Shown piece by piece: positions 53,788 to 62,405 of a stretch of DNA of 64,000 bases. Numbering within the stretch: position 1 is the stretch's first letter; every line of letters starts with the position of its first letter. The DNA comes from Thalassococcus arenae (GTDB lineage: Bacteria > Pseudomonadota > Alphaproteobacteria > Rhodobacterales > Rhodobacteraceae), in assembly GCF_019104745.1 (NCBI RefSeq), contig NZ_JAHRWL010000003.1:144973-208972 (forward strand), in the 5' to 3' direction. Below the pieces are notes generated by a model. It was not told the DNA's origin and made no database searches. It worked only from the letters and a program-made list of their open reading frames with translations. The position numbers and the translations under genes were made by a program.

Positions 53788-55632
53788 ATGACCCAGACCG
53801 ACGACAAGCCCACCAAGAAGACGCCGATCTGGCGCCGCTACGTCATCCTAGGGATGCCGCTGTTCGGAATCGCCGCGGCCTTTGCCGCAGGCATCATCTT
53901 CTGGGGCGGATTCAACACCGCCATGGAAGCCACGAACACCAAGGATTTCTGCATCTCGTGCCACGAGATGGAGGACTACGTCTATGCCGAGTACAAGGGC
54001 ACGATCCACAATGCCAACCGCTCGGGTGTCGAGGCGGTCTGTTCGGACTGCCACGTGCCCAAGGCCTGGACCCACAAGATGATCCGCAAGGTCAAGGCCA
54101 GCAAGGAGTTGTGGGGCAAGTTCACCGGCAAGATCAACACGCCCGAGAAATTCGAACATCATCGCCTGTCTCTTGCGATGAACGAATGGAACCGGATGAA
54201 GAAGACCGACTCGCGCGAGTGCCGCAACTGCCACCATTTCGATGCGATGATGCCCGAGTTTCAGAAGCCCCGTGCGCGGGCGCAGCACCTGAACGCGATG
54301 GAGACGGGCCAGACCTGCATCGATTGCCACAAGGGTATCGCCCACAAGGACGTGCGCGATCGCGCCGACGAGGAATACCTGGCCGCGCTGGAAGCGCCGA
54401 ACCCCGATTTCGCCCGCGAGATCCCGCAGGCCTACCTCGACAGCCTCGCCAAGATCGAAGCCAAGGAAGCGGCCGAAGCCGAAGCGCTGAAAGCCCAGAA
54501 GGAGGCTGACCGCGCCCGCCTCCTGGCCGCGATCGACGATGCCCGCGCCGACGAACGCGCCAAGGTCGAGGCCGAACTGGCGGCGGCCAATACGGCGGCG
54601 TCCAGCGATGCCACCGTGGCCGGCAGCGACGGTGCGCCTGCGTCCGCGGGTGGTGCGGTGGCCGCGAATGTCGACTGGAACGCCGTGCCTGCGACCGAGC
54701 TGGGCCTGTTCTATCCCGGCCAGGCCAGTTTCGAATGGGTGCAGAACGGCAAGACCCATGGCGGCGCGCGTCCGCTGACCAAGGGCGGCGATGCCTGCTC
54801 GACCTGCCATGCCAAGGAACTCGAAACCATCGGCAACAAGATCGTCGCCGGCGGCGGCGGCAAGGACGACGATCTCGAACCGACGCCGATCCCCGGCAAG
54901 CGCGGCTATATCAGCGCTTCGCTGCAGGCGACCCACGACAACGAGAACGTCTATTTCCGCATGCAGTGGGAAGATGGCGGCCACAACCCCGTTCCCTTCG
55001 TGGACGGCGGCAAGATGGATCCGGAAAACCCGATCAAGGTGGCGATGATGATCACCGGCACGGATATCGAGATGGGTGGCCAGGTCGGCTGCTGGGCCAG
55101 CTGCCATGCCGACAACAGCTATATGCCGTTCGATCCTGGCGCCGACGCCATCGCGGCCGAAGCCGAGGTCGCGGCACGGCTGCAGGCCGATGGCACGGTG
55201 ACCAAGTACCTGTCGGAATCGCGGACCGAGATCGAGCTCAAGGGCCGGGGCGACAAGCCGCTGGGCGGCTGGAACCTGCCCAAGCCCGAGGATGCCATCG
55301 CGGCCTATCTCGAGGGCGGCACCTATCTGGACCTGCTGCGCGTCTATGCCGATGGCCGCGCGACCAACGGCTACCTGCTGGAACGCCGGGTCGAGAATGA
55401 CGGCCAGATCGCGGCCGAGGCCAAGAACGAGGCCGGCATCTGGACGGTGACCTTCAGCCGGCCGCTGGTGACCGGCCATCCCGGCGACATCGCCATCGAG
55501 CCGGGCAAGACCTATACCGTGGGTTTTGCCATCCATGACGACCATTCCGCAGCCCGCTTCCATCACGTGACGCTGGACACGACGCTGGCGCTGGACAACC
55601 CCGAGGTGGCGATCAACGTCGCCGCGCAATAA
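53788..55632 (+). CDS. Fused multiheme cytochrome: NapC/NirT domain plus EBDH-type heme domain
   Basis: This 614-residue protein has one N-terminal helix (about 18-40) and a NapC/NirT-type tetraheme part: C55-ISC-H59, C85-SDC-H89, C145-RNC-H149 and C177-IDC-H181. A charged Ala/Glu coiled coil follows (about 215-268), then a C-terminal domain like the heme subunit of ethylbenzene dehydrogenase/DMSO-type enzymes. That domain carries C337-STC-H341 and an unusual C435-W-A-S-C-H440 (CX3CH). NapC/NirT proteins carry electrons from quinol to periplasmic reductases. By position it may feed NirS or another reductase. Function of the C-terminal part is unknown. The name NirT fits only the first third. 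Confidence 0.8.
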   Translation: MTQTDDKPTKKTPIWRRYVILGMPLFGIAAAFAAGIIFWGGFNTAMEATNTKDFCISCHEMEDYVYAEYKGTIHNANRSGVEAVCSDCHVPKAWTHKMIRKVKASKELWGKFTGKINTPEKFEHHRLSLAMNEWNRMKKTDSRECRNCHHFDAMMPEFQKPRARAQHLNAMETGQTCIDCHKGIAHKDVRDRADEEYLAALEAPNPDFAREIPQAYLDSLAKIEAKEAAEAEALKAQKEADRARLLAAIDDARADERAKVEAELAAANTAASSDATVAGSDGAPASAGGAVAANVDWNAVPATELGLFYPGQASFEWVQNGKTHGGARPLTKGGDACSTCHAKELETIGNKIVAGGGGKDDDLEPTPIPGKRGYISASLQATHDNENVYFRMQWEDGGHNPVPFVDGGKMDPENPIKVAMMITGTDIEMGGQVGCWASCHADNSYMPFDPGADAIAAEAEVAARLQADGTVTKYLSESRTEIELKGRGDKPLGGWNLPKPEDAIAAYLEGGTYLDLLRVYADGRATNGYLLERRVENDGQIAAEAKNEAGIWTVTFSRPLVTGHPGDIAIEPGKTYTVGFAIHDDHSAARFHHVTLDTTLALDNPEVAINVAAQ

Positions 55633-55643
55633 GCTGAACAAGG

Positions 55644-55680
55644 CGGGCGGCTGCCGCAACGCGGTGGCCGCCCGTTTTCT
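55644..55680 (+). terminator. Intrinsic terminator after the multiheme gene
   Basis: CGGGCGGC (55644-55651) pairs with GCCGCCCG (55667-55674), followed by TTTTCTCT. A small inner stem CCGC-AAC-GCGG lies inside the loop. It is a good G+C stem plus U-tract. Confidence 0.8.
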
Positions 55681-55701
55681 CTCTGGACAGGAGTTCCCGC
55701 G

Positions 55702-56121
55702 ATGAAATCCGCCTTTCCGCTTGCCGTCCTCGCCGCGCTGCTGGCCGCTCCGGCTCTGGCCAATGACGATACCGACGACGAGACGGCCGCGCTTTGCGCC
55801 GAAGCCGAGGAACGCTATGTCGCGCTGTTCGGCGCCCCGAGTGCCGAGGCCGAGGGCGTGACCGTGGTGCTGACCTACGAGTACAATTTCTGCCCGCGCG
55901 AACTGACCGTGCCCATCGGCACCACCGTCCGCTGGGTCAATGTCGACAAGCGCACCAGCCACAGCGTGCTGAGCCCCGCGATGGGCATCCCCGAGACCGA
56001 CCGCTTTTTCCCCGAGGAATCGGTCGAACTGACGTTTCTGACCGAAGATGCCGGCGAATACCTGTGCGGTCCGCACTGGGAGACGCAGAACATGATCGGC
56101 ATGATCACGGTTCAGCCTTGA
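55702..56121 (+). CDS. Cupredoxin, likely type 1 copper electron carrier
   Basis: This 139-residue periplasmic protein has a signal peptide (MKSAFPLAVLAALLAAPALA) and a cupredoxin fold. Copper ligands are H87 in TSHSV, C122 and H125 in YLCGPHW, and Met131 or Met134 as the axial ligand. An extra Cys pair (C32, C64) may form a disulfide. It is similar to pseudoazurin-type donors of nitrite reductase. It lies just after the multiheme cytochrome, so it could hand electrons to NirS or NorC. The direct partner is not shown. Confidence 0.8.
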   Translation: MKSAFPLAVLAALLAAPALANDDTDDETAALCAEAEERYVALFGAPSAEAEGVTVVLTYEYNFCPRELTVPIGTTVRWVNVDKRTSHSVLSPAMGIPETDRFFPEESVELTFLTEDAGEYLCGPHWETQNMIGMITVQP

Positions 56122-56190
56122 ATCCGGGGCGCGGTGGCATCGACCGGGGCGGTGCCCTATCTTGACGGTCGCCACGCCGAGAAGGGACCG

Positions 56191-56943
56191 ATGATGACAG
56201 CCATGCCGCCAAAGCCGCCAAGACCCGACGCGCCCGGAACGCGCATCGCGCTGCTGGTCAGCCACGGGCAGCCATCGGAGCCCCAGGTCGGCGAGGACGA
56301 GATCGCCGCGCTGGCCGCGGCCGTGTCGGAACACGCGCCGGGCTGGGACATTCGCGGCGCGACGCTGGCCGCGCCGGGCGCGCTCGAGGCGGCTCTGGTG
56401 GGTACCCCGAAAGCCGCGCCGCTCTATCCGATGTTCATAGCCGACGGCTGGTTCACGCAATCCGCCCTGCCCAAGCGCCTGGACGGCGCGCCGGTCCGGC
56501 AGATGAACCCGTTCGGCATGGACCCGGGCCTGCCCGCCTTCGCCGCGGACTGGCTGCGCCGGGAAATCGCGGCGGCGGGCTGGCGCCCGGAGAACACCGC
56601 GCTGTTCATCGCCGGACACGGCTCGGGCCGGTCGCCCCGCCCGGCCGCCGTCACCCGCGACTTTGCCGATGCGCTGACCGCGCTGTTGCCGCTGCGCGAG
56701 ATCCGCTGCGGTTTCGTGGAAGAGGCACCGTCGCTGGAGGATATGGCGGCAGGGCTGGGCGACAAGGCGATCTGCCTGCCCTTCTTTGCCGCCAAGCGCG
56801 GCCATGTGCTGGACGATGTGCCCGAGGCGCTGGACGCGGTCGGTTTCACAGGATTGCGGTTGGACCCGATCGGCTGCCATCCCGGCATTCCGGCGCTGAT
56901 CGCGCGGCGGCTGACCGAAGAACCCGCGGAGGTTTCGACATGA
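56191..56943 (+). CDS. CbiX/SirB-like sirohydrochlorin chelatase
   Basis: This 250-residue chelatase has the pattern LLVSHGQPSEP near the N terminus and FIAGHGSGRSPRP in the second half, the paired His segments expected of class II metal chelatases that load Fe or Co into sirohydrochlorin. The ATG at 56191 follows GAAGGGA; the open frame starts with a weak GTG 57 bases earlier. It may provide the iron insertion step between NirE and NirDL. Its stop overlaps the next gene by 4 bases. Confidence 0.75.
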   Translation: MMTAMPPKPPRPDAPGTRIALLVSHGQPSEPQVGEDEIAALAAAVSEHAPGWDIRGATLAAPGALEAALVGTPKAAPLYPMFIADGWFTQSALPKRLDGAPVRQMNPFGMDPGLPAFAADWLRREIAAAGWRPENTALFIAGHGSGRSPRPAAVTRDFADALTALLPLREIRCGFVEEAPSLEDMAAGLGDKAICLPFFAAKRGHVLDDVPEALDAVGFTGLRLDPIGCHPGIPALIARRLTEEPAEVST

Positions 56944-57164
56944 GCAAGCGCTGGTCGACGCGGCGTCTGTATTGGACGCTGTATCCCTTCACCGCCACGG
57001 CTGTGGCGATCAACCTGTTCCTGCTGGGGCTGATCGGGTTTTCCATCGGCCTGCCGGCCATTCCGCCGGTGATCGCGCTGATCGCGGCCGTCCCTCTGGG
57101 CTTTCCGGCCAACGTGCTGATCACCCGCTGGGTCAACGGCCTGCTGGACGAGGCCGAAAGCTAG
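56940..57164 (+). CDS. Small two-helix membrane protein, unknown function
   Basis: This 74-residue protein has an N-terminal basic stretch and two hydrophobic segments (about 15-36 and 38-58). It is coupled to the chelatase gene by a 4-base overlap. Its TAG stop uses the same CTAG as the convergent arsJ stop. I do not recognise a family. Confidence 0.6.
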   Translation: MSKRWSTRRLYWTLYPFTATAVAINLFLLGLIGFSIGLPAIPPVIALIAAVPLGFPANVLITRWVNGLLDEAES

Positions 57165-58417
57165 GCCGATACCCTGGCCGGGCGCAACCTGGCGGCGCCA
57201 ACCGCGCTGAGTGCGACCAGCACCGCCGCCGTGGCCAGACACAGGGCCAGTCCACCCGCCTGGAAGCTGAGGCCGGACAGAAGCGTGCCCAGCAGCCGTC
57301 CGGCGGCGTTTGCCATGTAGTAGAACCCCACATCCATCGTCACCCGTTCCCCCCTGGAAAAGGCCAGGATCAGGTAGGAATGCAGCGCCGAGTTGACGGC
57401 AAAGACCGCGCCGAAGATCAGCAACCCCGCGACCAGCAGCCCCGTCAACCAACCCTGTGGCGCGCCCGCGACCCAAACCGCCAGCGCCAGCGCGGCGGGG
57501 ATGACCGCCAGGGCCACGGCCCAGTGGCGGGCGGCGGCGACCAGCTCGGCCTCGGGCCGGGTGGCGGCGCCAAGCAGGCGCGGCGCATTGGCCTGCACGA
57601 TGCCGTAGAGGATCGTCCAGACCGCCATGAACGTGCCGATCAGAAAGAACGCCTGGCGCTTGCTGTCGTCCGAACCATCCGACAGCACCGCGTAGAAATA
57701 GACCGGGATGCCGACTACGAACCAGACGTCGCGCCCGCCGAACAGAAAGACGCGCGCGAAGGACAGCCAGTTGATGTTGCGATCCTTCGAGACGACGTCG
57801 CGGAATTTCGCGTCCTTGCGCCCCGCCGGCAGGCCGGCCGGCATGCGCAATGCGAGGACGACCAGGATCACGGTCAGCACCGCCGCCATCCCCAGAACCG
57901 CCGGCACGAAGCCCGCCATCGCCAGCAGGCCCGCACCCAGCAGGAACCCCAGCCCCTTGACCGCGTTCTTTGATCCGGTCAGCACCGCCACCCAGCGAAA
58001 CAGCCCGCCCTGCCCGGCGGGCGCCAGCAGCTTGACCGCCGACTTGGCCGACATCTTGGTCAGGTCCTTGGCCACGCCCGACGCGCCCTGCACCGCCATC
58101 ACGAAGGCCACCGACGCGGCCAGCCCCCAGCCCGGGTCGAGCTGGGCCAGCGCCAGCAGCGCGCCGATCTGCAGGACCAGCCCGGCATACAGCGTCGCCG
58201 TCAGCCCGAACCGCGCGGCGATCCAGCCGGCACTCAGGTTGGTGACGATGCCGGCCAGTTCATACAGCAGGAACAGATAGGCCAGTTGCACCGGCGAAAA
58301 GCCCAGCGTGTGGAAATGCAGCAGCACCAGCATCCGCAACGCGCCATCGGTCAGCATGAAGGCCCAGTAGGCGGCGGTGACGGCGATATAGGCAGACAGG
58401 CCCGCGGGTCGGCTCAC
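57161..58417 (-). CDS. arsJ: ArsJ, organoarsenical MFS exporter
   Basis: This 418-residue MFS permease has about twelve hydrophobic helices and is ArsJ-like, which exports 1-arseno-3-phosphoglycerate made by the neighbouring GAPDH. The typical [17 protein letters not shown] loop and the segment [21 protein letters not shown] are seen. It starts with GTG overlapping the GAPDH stop (GTGA), since no ATG fits the first helix. Pairing with GAPDH is the hallmark of this arsenate pathway. Confidence 0.85.
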   Translation of the reverse strand: MSRPAGLSAYIAVTAAYWAFMLTDGALRMLVLLHFHTLGFSPVQLAYLFLLYELAGIVTNLSAGWIAARFGLTATLYAGLVLQIGALLALAQLDPGWGLAASVAFVMAVQGASGVAKDLTKMSAKSAVKLLAPAGQGGLFRWVAVLTGSKNAVKGLGFLLGAGLLAMAGFVPAVLGMAAVLTVILVVLALRMPAGLPAGRKDAKFRDVVSKDRNINWLSFARVFLFGGRDVWFVVGIPVYFYAVLSDGSDDSKRQAFFLIGTFMAVWTILYGIVQANAPRLLGAATRPEAELVAAARHWAVALAVIPAALALAVWVAGAPQGWLTGLLVAGLLIFGAVFAVNSALHSYLILAFSRGERVTMDVGFYYMANAAGRLLGTLLSGLSFQAGGLALCLATAAVLVALSAVGAARLRPARVSA

Positions 58418-59412
58418 AACGATGCCCCGACCATGCGGGCCACATCGGCCAGGCGGTGCGCATAGCCCCATTCGTTGTCGTACCAGGCAAAGACCTTTAC
58501 CTGCGTGCCGTTCACCACCATCGTCGACGGAGCATCGACGATCGAGGACCGCGGATCGTTGACGTAGTCGGCCGAGACCAGCGGGCGTTCCTCGTATCCC
58601 AGGATGCCGTGCAGCGGGCCATCGGCGGCGGCCTTGAACAGGGCGTTGACCTCTTCGACCGTGGTGCCGCGTTCGACCTCGAACACGCAATCGGTCAGCG
58701 AGGCGTTGAGCAGCGGCACCCGCACGGCATGGCCGTTCAGGCGGCCCTTGAGTTCGGGGTAGATCAGCGTGATCGCGGTGGCCGACCCGGTGGTGGTGGG
58801 GATCAGCGAATTCAGCGCCGAACGCGCCCGGCGCAAGTCTTTTGCGGGGCGGTCGACGATGGTCTGGGTGTTGGTCACGTCATGGATCGTGGTCATCGAT
58901 CCGTGCCGGATGCCGAGGCCCTCGTGGATGACCTTGACCACCGGCGCCAGGCAATTGGTGGTGCAGCTTGCCGCGGTGACAATTGCGTGGCGGGCGGGGT
59001 CGTAGATGGCGTGGTTCACGCCATAGACGATGTTGGCGGCGTCGCCATCCTTGACCGGGGCCGAGACGACCACCTTCTTCACGCCGGCCGCGAAATAGGG
59101 CGCGATGCGGTCCGCGGTCTTGTAGTGGCCCGTGCAGTCGATCACCACGTCGACACCGTCCAGCGGCAGGGCGTCCAGCGACCGGCTGGAAAAGACCGGC
59201 AGGCGCGTGCCGTCGATGGTGATCGACCGGTCGTCATGACCGAACGCCGCGGCCCAGCGGCCATGCACGCTGTCGAATTCCAGAAGATGCGCATGCATGG
59301 CAGCGTCGCCCACGGCGTCGTTCAGCCAGGCGATCTCAGCGCCCGCCTCCAACATCGGTTTCAGCACCAGCTTGCCGATCCGGCCAAGGCCGTTGATCGC
59401 GTATGTCGTCAT
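58414..59412 (-). CDS. ArsJ-associated glyceraldehyde-3-phosphate dehydrogenase
   Basis: This 332-residue GAPDH has the NAD motif [10 protein letters not shown] at the N terminus and catalytic C150 in ASCTTNC. Phosphate-binding [10 protein letters not shown] and the [11 protein letters not shown] end fit the family. In arsenate resistance it makes unstable 1-arseno-3-phosphoglycerate, which ArsJ exports. It is tightly placed between the ArsR-ArsC fusion and arsJ. A plain glycolytic role is possible but less likely here. Confidence 0.9.
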   Translation of the reverse strand: MTTYAINGLGRIGKLVLKPMLEAGAEIAWLNDAVGDAAMHAHLLEFDSVHGRWAAAFGHDDRSITIDGTRLPVFSSRSLDALPLDGVDVVIDCTGHYKTADRIAPYFAAGVKKVVVSAPVKDGDAANIVYGVNHAIYDPARHAIVTAASCTTNCLAPVVKVIHEGLGIRHGSMTTIHDVTNTQTIVDRPAKDLRRARSALNSLIPTTTGSATAITLIYPELKGRLNGHAVRVPLLNASLTDCVFEVERGTTVEEVNALFKAAADGPLHGILGYEERPLVSADYVNDPRSSIVDAPSTMVVNGTQVKVFAWYDNEWGYAHRLADVARMVGASL

Positions 59413-59413
59413 G

Positions 59414-60247
59414 TCAATCGTCTTTCATCTCAGCGATTTCGTCGACCCGCGCCTGCAGCGTCGCGCGGTCCAGCGTGTCGAAGGGCAGCGCGGCAAAGGC
59501 GCGAATGCGGTTGCGCAAGGCGCCGTAGACCTGCTGGAACGCGAGGGTTTTCTGTGCTTCGGTGCCTTGCGCCTTGACCGGGTCGGGTTGCCCCCAATGC
59601 CCCGAGATGGGCTGCCCCGGCCAGGCCGGGCAGTCCTCGTTCGCGGCCCGGTCGCAGACGGTAAAGACGAAATCCATCCTGGGCGCATCCGGTTGGCGGA
59701 ACAGATCGGCGTGTTTCGAGTGCAAGCCGGCCACGTCGTGCCCCTTGTCCCGCAGCATCTGCAGCGCGATGGGGTTCGGCTCGGATTGCGGATCGATGCC
59801 CGCGGAATGGGCGACGAACTTGTCGCCGGCTTCGCTGCGCAGCAACGCCTCGGCGAAAATCGAGCGGGCGGAATTGCCCGTACACAGGAACAGCACGTGG
59901 TAGGGACGGTGCGTCATGGCGGTTTCCTGACCGGTTTGTGTGACAGGGTTGCAAAGATCCGGACGCCCGCGGCAGCAATCCGAGACAAGGTATTCGACCA
60001 GCCGCGCCGCGCCGTCCGTATCGGCCCGATACAGAAGGAACGTGCCTTCACGGCGCTGGCTGACCAGCCCGGTCTGACGCAGGATGTTCAGCGCCGGGGA
60101 CAGCGTGCTTTTGGGAACGCCCAGGACACCGGCCAAGTCCCCTGCCGAAACGGCGTCGGGGTAACGCCGCATCAACAACCGGAACACGGCCAGTCGATGC
60201 GGGTGGGCCAGGGCGGAAAGCTGATCGAGTCGCAGTTCTGATTCCAT
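59414..60247 (-). CDS. ArsR-ArsC fusion: arsenic-responsive repressor plus arsenate reductase
   Basis: This 277-residue fusion has an N-terminal ArsR-type winged helix (about 5-85, [20 protein letters not shown]) ending in a Cys cluster (C91, C92, C99) able to bind arsenite, and a C-terminal low-molecular-weight phosphatase-type arsenate reductase. In the latter the P-loop is C122-T-G-N-S-A-R-S, with further Cys C198 and C206 as in thioredoxin-coupled ArsC. So sensor and enzyme are one chain. The start ATG lies inside the operator palindrome, which suggests very direct self-repression. It leads the arsRC-gap-arsJ unit. Confidence 0.85.
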   Translation of the reverse strand: MESELRLDQLSALAHPHRLAVFRLLMRRYPDAVSAGDLAGVLGVPKSTLSPALNILRQTGLVSQRREGTFLLYRADTDGAARLVEYLVSDCCRGRPDLCNPVTQTGQETAMTHRPYHVLFLCTGNSARSIFAEALLRSEAGDKFVAHSAGIDPQSEPNPIALQMLRDKGHDVAGLHSKHADLFRQPDAPRMDFVFTVCDRAANEDCPAWPGQPISGHWGQPDPVKAQGTEAQKTLAFQQVYGALRNRIRAFAALPFDTLDRATLQARVDEIAEMKDD

Positions 60248-60269
60248 AATTCCGGAAATACGGAATTAT
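60246..60269. promoter_or_regulatory. Perfect palindrome overlapping the arsR-arsC start
   Basis: ATAATTCCG-N6-CGGAATTAT has 9-bp perfect arms. Position 60246-60247 is part of the fusion ATG. It is likely the ArsR operator, and binding would cover the translation start region. Confidence 0.75.
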
Positions 60270-60311
60270 TGGAGTTTAGACAAGGCGTTTCGTGCCCGAA
60301 ACACCCCGTCG

Positions 60312-61712
60312 TCAGGCCAGTGACGGCAGCCAGAGCACGATGGCCGGGAAGGCCACCAGAAGCGCGATGGTCAACGCGTCGGCGATGAAAAAGGGTGTGA
60401 CGCCCTTGAACACGTCCTGCACGCTCAGATCGGGGCGCACCCCGGCGACGACAAAGCAGTTCAGCCCGATCGGCGGTGTGATCAGGCAAAACTCGGCCAT
60501 CTTGACCACCAGGATGCCGAACCAGATGGCGCACATCGGACCCGACATGCCGAAGGTCGACATTTCGGCCGACACGCTTTCGCCGCCGTTCAGCGCCATC
60601 ACCGCCGGGTAGACCACCGGCAGCGTCAGCAGCAGCATCCCGATGGCGTCCATGAACATGCCAAGCACGGCATAGGCCAGAAGGATCATGACCAGGATCA
60701 GCATCGGCGACATCTCGAGCGACGTGATCCAGTCCGAAAACACCCCTGGCAAATCGGCGAAACCCAGGAAGCGGACATAGATCAGCACACCCCAGATGAT
60801 CGAGAAGATCATCACGCTGAGCCTTGCGGTTTCCAGCAACGCGTCGCGGAAGGCCCGCCAGCGCATGCCGCGCCAGACCGCCATCAGGAAAACGACAAAG
60901 GCGCCGATCGCCCCGCCTTCGGTCGGCGTGCCCCAGGCATCGCCGCCGAACGGGTTGTAGATGAAGACGATGATGATGAAGACCACGAACAGGATCGGCA
61001 GCGCGCCGGGCAGCGCACGGAACCGCTCGCCCCAGGTGAAGCCGCGCAGCGGCGGGCCGAAACTGGGGATCGCCAGCGCCAGCCCGATGATGATCGCGCC
61101 GTAGACCAGCGCCGAGAAGACGCCGGGAATGAACCCCGCCAAAAGCAGCCGGCCGACATCCTGTTCGACGATGATGGCGTAGATCACCAGGATGGCCGAA
61201 GGCGGGATCAGCGAGGCCAGCGTGCCAGCCGCCGCCACCACGCCCGCGGCAAAGCGTTTGTCGTACCCGTTGGCCTGCATCTCGGGAATCGCGATGCGCG
61301 CGAAAACGGCCGAGGTCGCCACCGACGCGCCGGACACCGCAGAAAAACCCGCCGTGGCGAAGACCGTCGCCACCGCCATGCCGCCCGGAACCCAGCCCAC
61401 CCATTTCTTGGCGGCGTCGAACAGGGCCCGGGTGAAGCCGGCGTGGTAGGCCAGATAACCGATCAGGATGAAGGTGGGGATCAGGCTCAGCGCCTGGCTG
61501 GCGATCTTGGAATGCGGCACCTGCCCGGCGGTCTTGGTGGCGACGGTCAGCGCCCACCAGAACTGATCCGGGTCGTAGCCCTTCTTGGCCCAGAAGATCC
61601 AGACCAGCCCGACCAGCCCGGCCAGCGCCGCGGCAAAGGCCACGCGCATGCCCAGCACCACCAGCACCAGCATGCCCATCGAGACCCAGATGCCGATCTC
61701 GGTGGGCGTCAT
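60312..61712 (-). CDS. dctM: TRAP transporter large permease (DctM) 2
   Basis: This 466-residue large permease has repeated hydrophobic helices and the family segments FATAGFSAVSGASVATSAVF and LIPPSAILVIYAIIVEQDVG. The ATG at 61712 overlaps the small subunit stop. It belongs with dctQ and dctP just upstream on the same strand. The solute is not known. Confidence 0.9.
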   Translation of the reverse strand: MTPTEIGIWVSMGMLVLVVLGMRVAFAAALAGLVGLVWIFWAKKGYDPDQFWWALTVATKTAGQVPHSKIASQALSLIPTFILIGYLAYHAGFTRALFDAAKKWVGWVPGGMAVATVFATAGFSAVSGASVATSAVFARIAIPEMQANGYDKRFAAGVVAAAGTLASLIPPSAILVIYAIIVEQDVGRLLLAGFIPGVFSALVYGAIIIGLALAIPSFGPPLRGFTWGERFRALPGALPILFVVFIIIVFIYNPFGGDAWGTPTEGGAIGAFVVFLMAVWRGMRWRAFRDALLETARLSVMIFSIIWGVLIYVRFLGFADLPGVFSDWITSLEMSPMLILVMILLAYAVLGMFMDAIGMLLLTLPVVYPAVMALNGGESVSAEMSTFGMSGPMCAIWFGILVVKMAEFCLITPPIGLNCFVVAGVRPDLSVQDVFKGVTPFFIADALTIALLVAFPAIVLWLPSLA

Positions 61713-62341
61713 GACTTGTCCTCGGCGCCCGACACCGCTTCGGCCTCGCGCGCGGCGATGGTCGCGACATCCTCGATCAGCGGCACCGCGACCGCGTCGC
61801 CGGTGAGGAAGGCGCGGCCATAGCCCCAAAGCTGCAGCAGCAGGCGCAGTGCCATCACCGAGAAGGCCACCGGCGCCAAGAGCTTGGCCGGCCAGATCGG
61901 CAGCTTGATGTCGATGGTCGAGTCGCGGCTGTAGAGCGGCGCGTTCCAGTCGAAGGACCGCCCGAAATGCGCCCAGGACCCCCAGATCAGCAGCACGATC
62001 AGCACCAGGATGGCCAAGGTGGACACGAATTCGGCCGCCCAAAGCGCCCGTCCCCGCAACCGGCCGACCAGGATATCCATGCGGATATGGCCGCCGTCGC
62101 GCTGCGCAAAGGAAATGCCCATGAAGGCGATCAGCGGCATGGTGACCTCGATCCAGTCGACATAGCCGCGCACCGGCGCGTTGAAGAAATTGCGCCCGCC
62201 GACGGAATAGACCGCCAGCAGCATCAGCCCGAACACGGCCAGACCGCTGATCAGGCCGAAAGCGCCCTCGATCCGGTAAAGCGCGCGGTCGAGACGGCTC
62301 AGCAACGACCCGTCCTCGCGCACGGCGGCTTTCATCGCCAT
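61709..62341 (-). CDS. dctQ: TRAP transporter small permease (DctQ) 2
   Basis: This small membrane subunit of about 210 residues has four hydrophobic helices and ends over the dctM start. The ATG at 62341 is chosen for the GGAGG-like site about 8 bases upstream; an ATG at 62335 is the alternative. It joins dctP to dctM. Confidence 0.85.
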   Translation of the reverse strand: MAMKAAVREDGSLLSRLDRALYRIEGAFGLISGLAVFGLMLLAVYSVGGRNFFNAPVRGYVDWIEVTMPLIAFMGISFAQRDGGHIRMDILVGRLRGRALWAAEFVSTLAILVLIVLLIWGSWAHFGRSFDWNAPLYSRDSTIDIKLPIWPAKLLAPVAFSVMALRLLLQLWGYGRAFLTGDAVAVPLIEDVATIAAREAEAVSGAEDKS

Positions 62342-62405
62342 GGCTGTCCCCCTCCCCGTTCGGCGCACCCGGTCCGGCCGGATGCGCCTGCCTTCAAGCG
62401 GCGGA

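Noticed and set aside
53848..56880. An antisense open frame of about 1,000 codons opposite the multiheme, cupredoxin and chelatase genes
   Set aside because: The plus-strand genes have heme and copper motifs, signal peptides and terminators. The antisense product has no family features.
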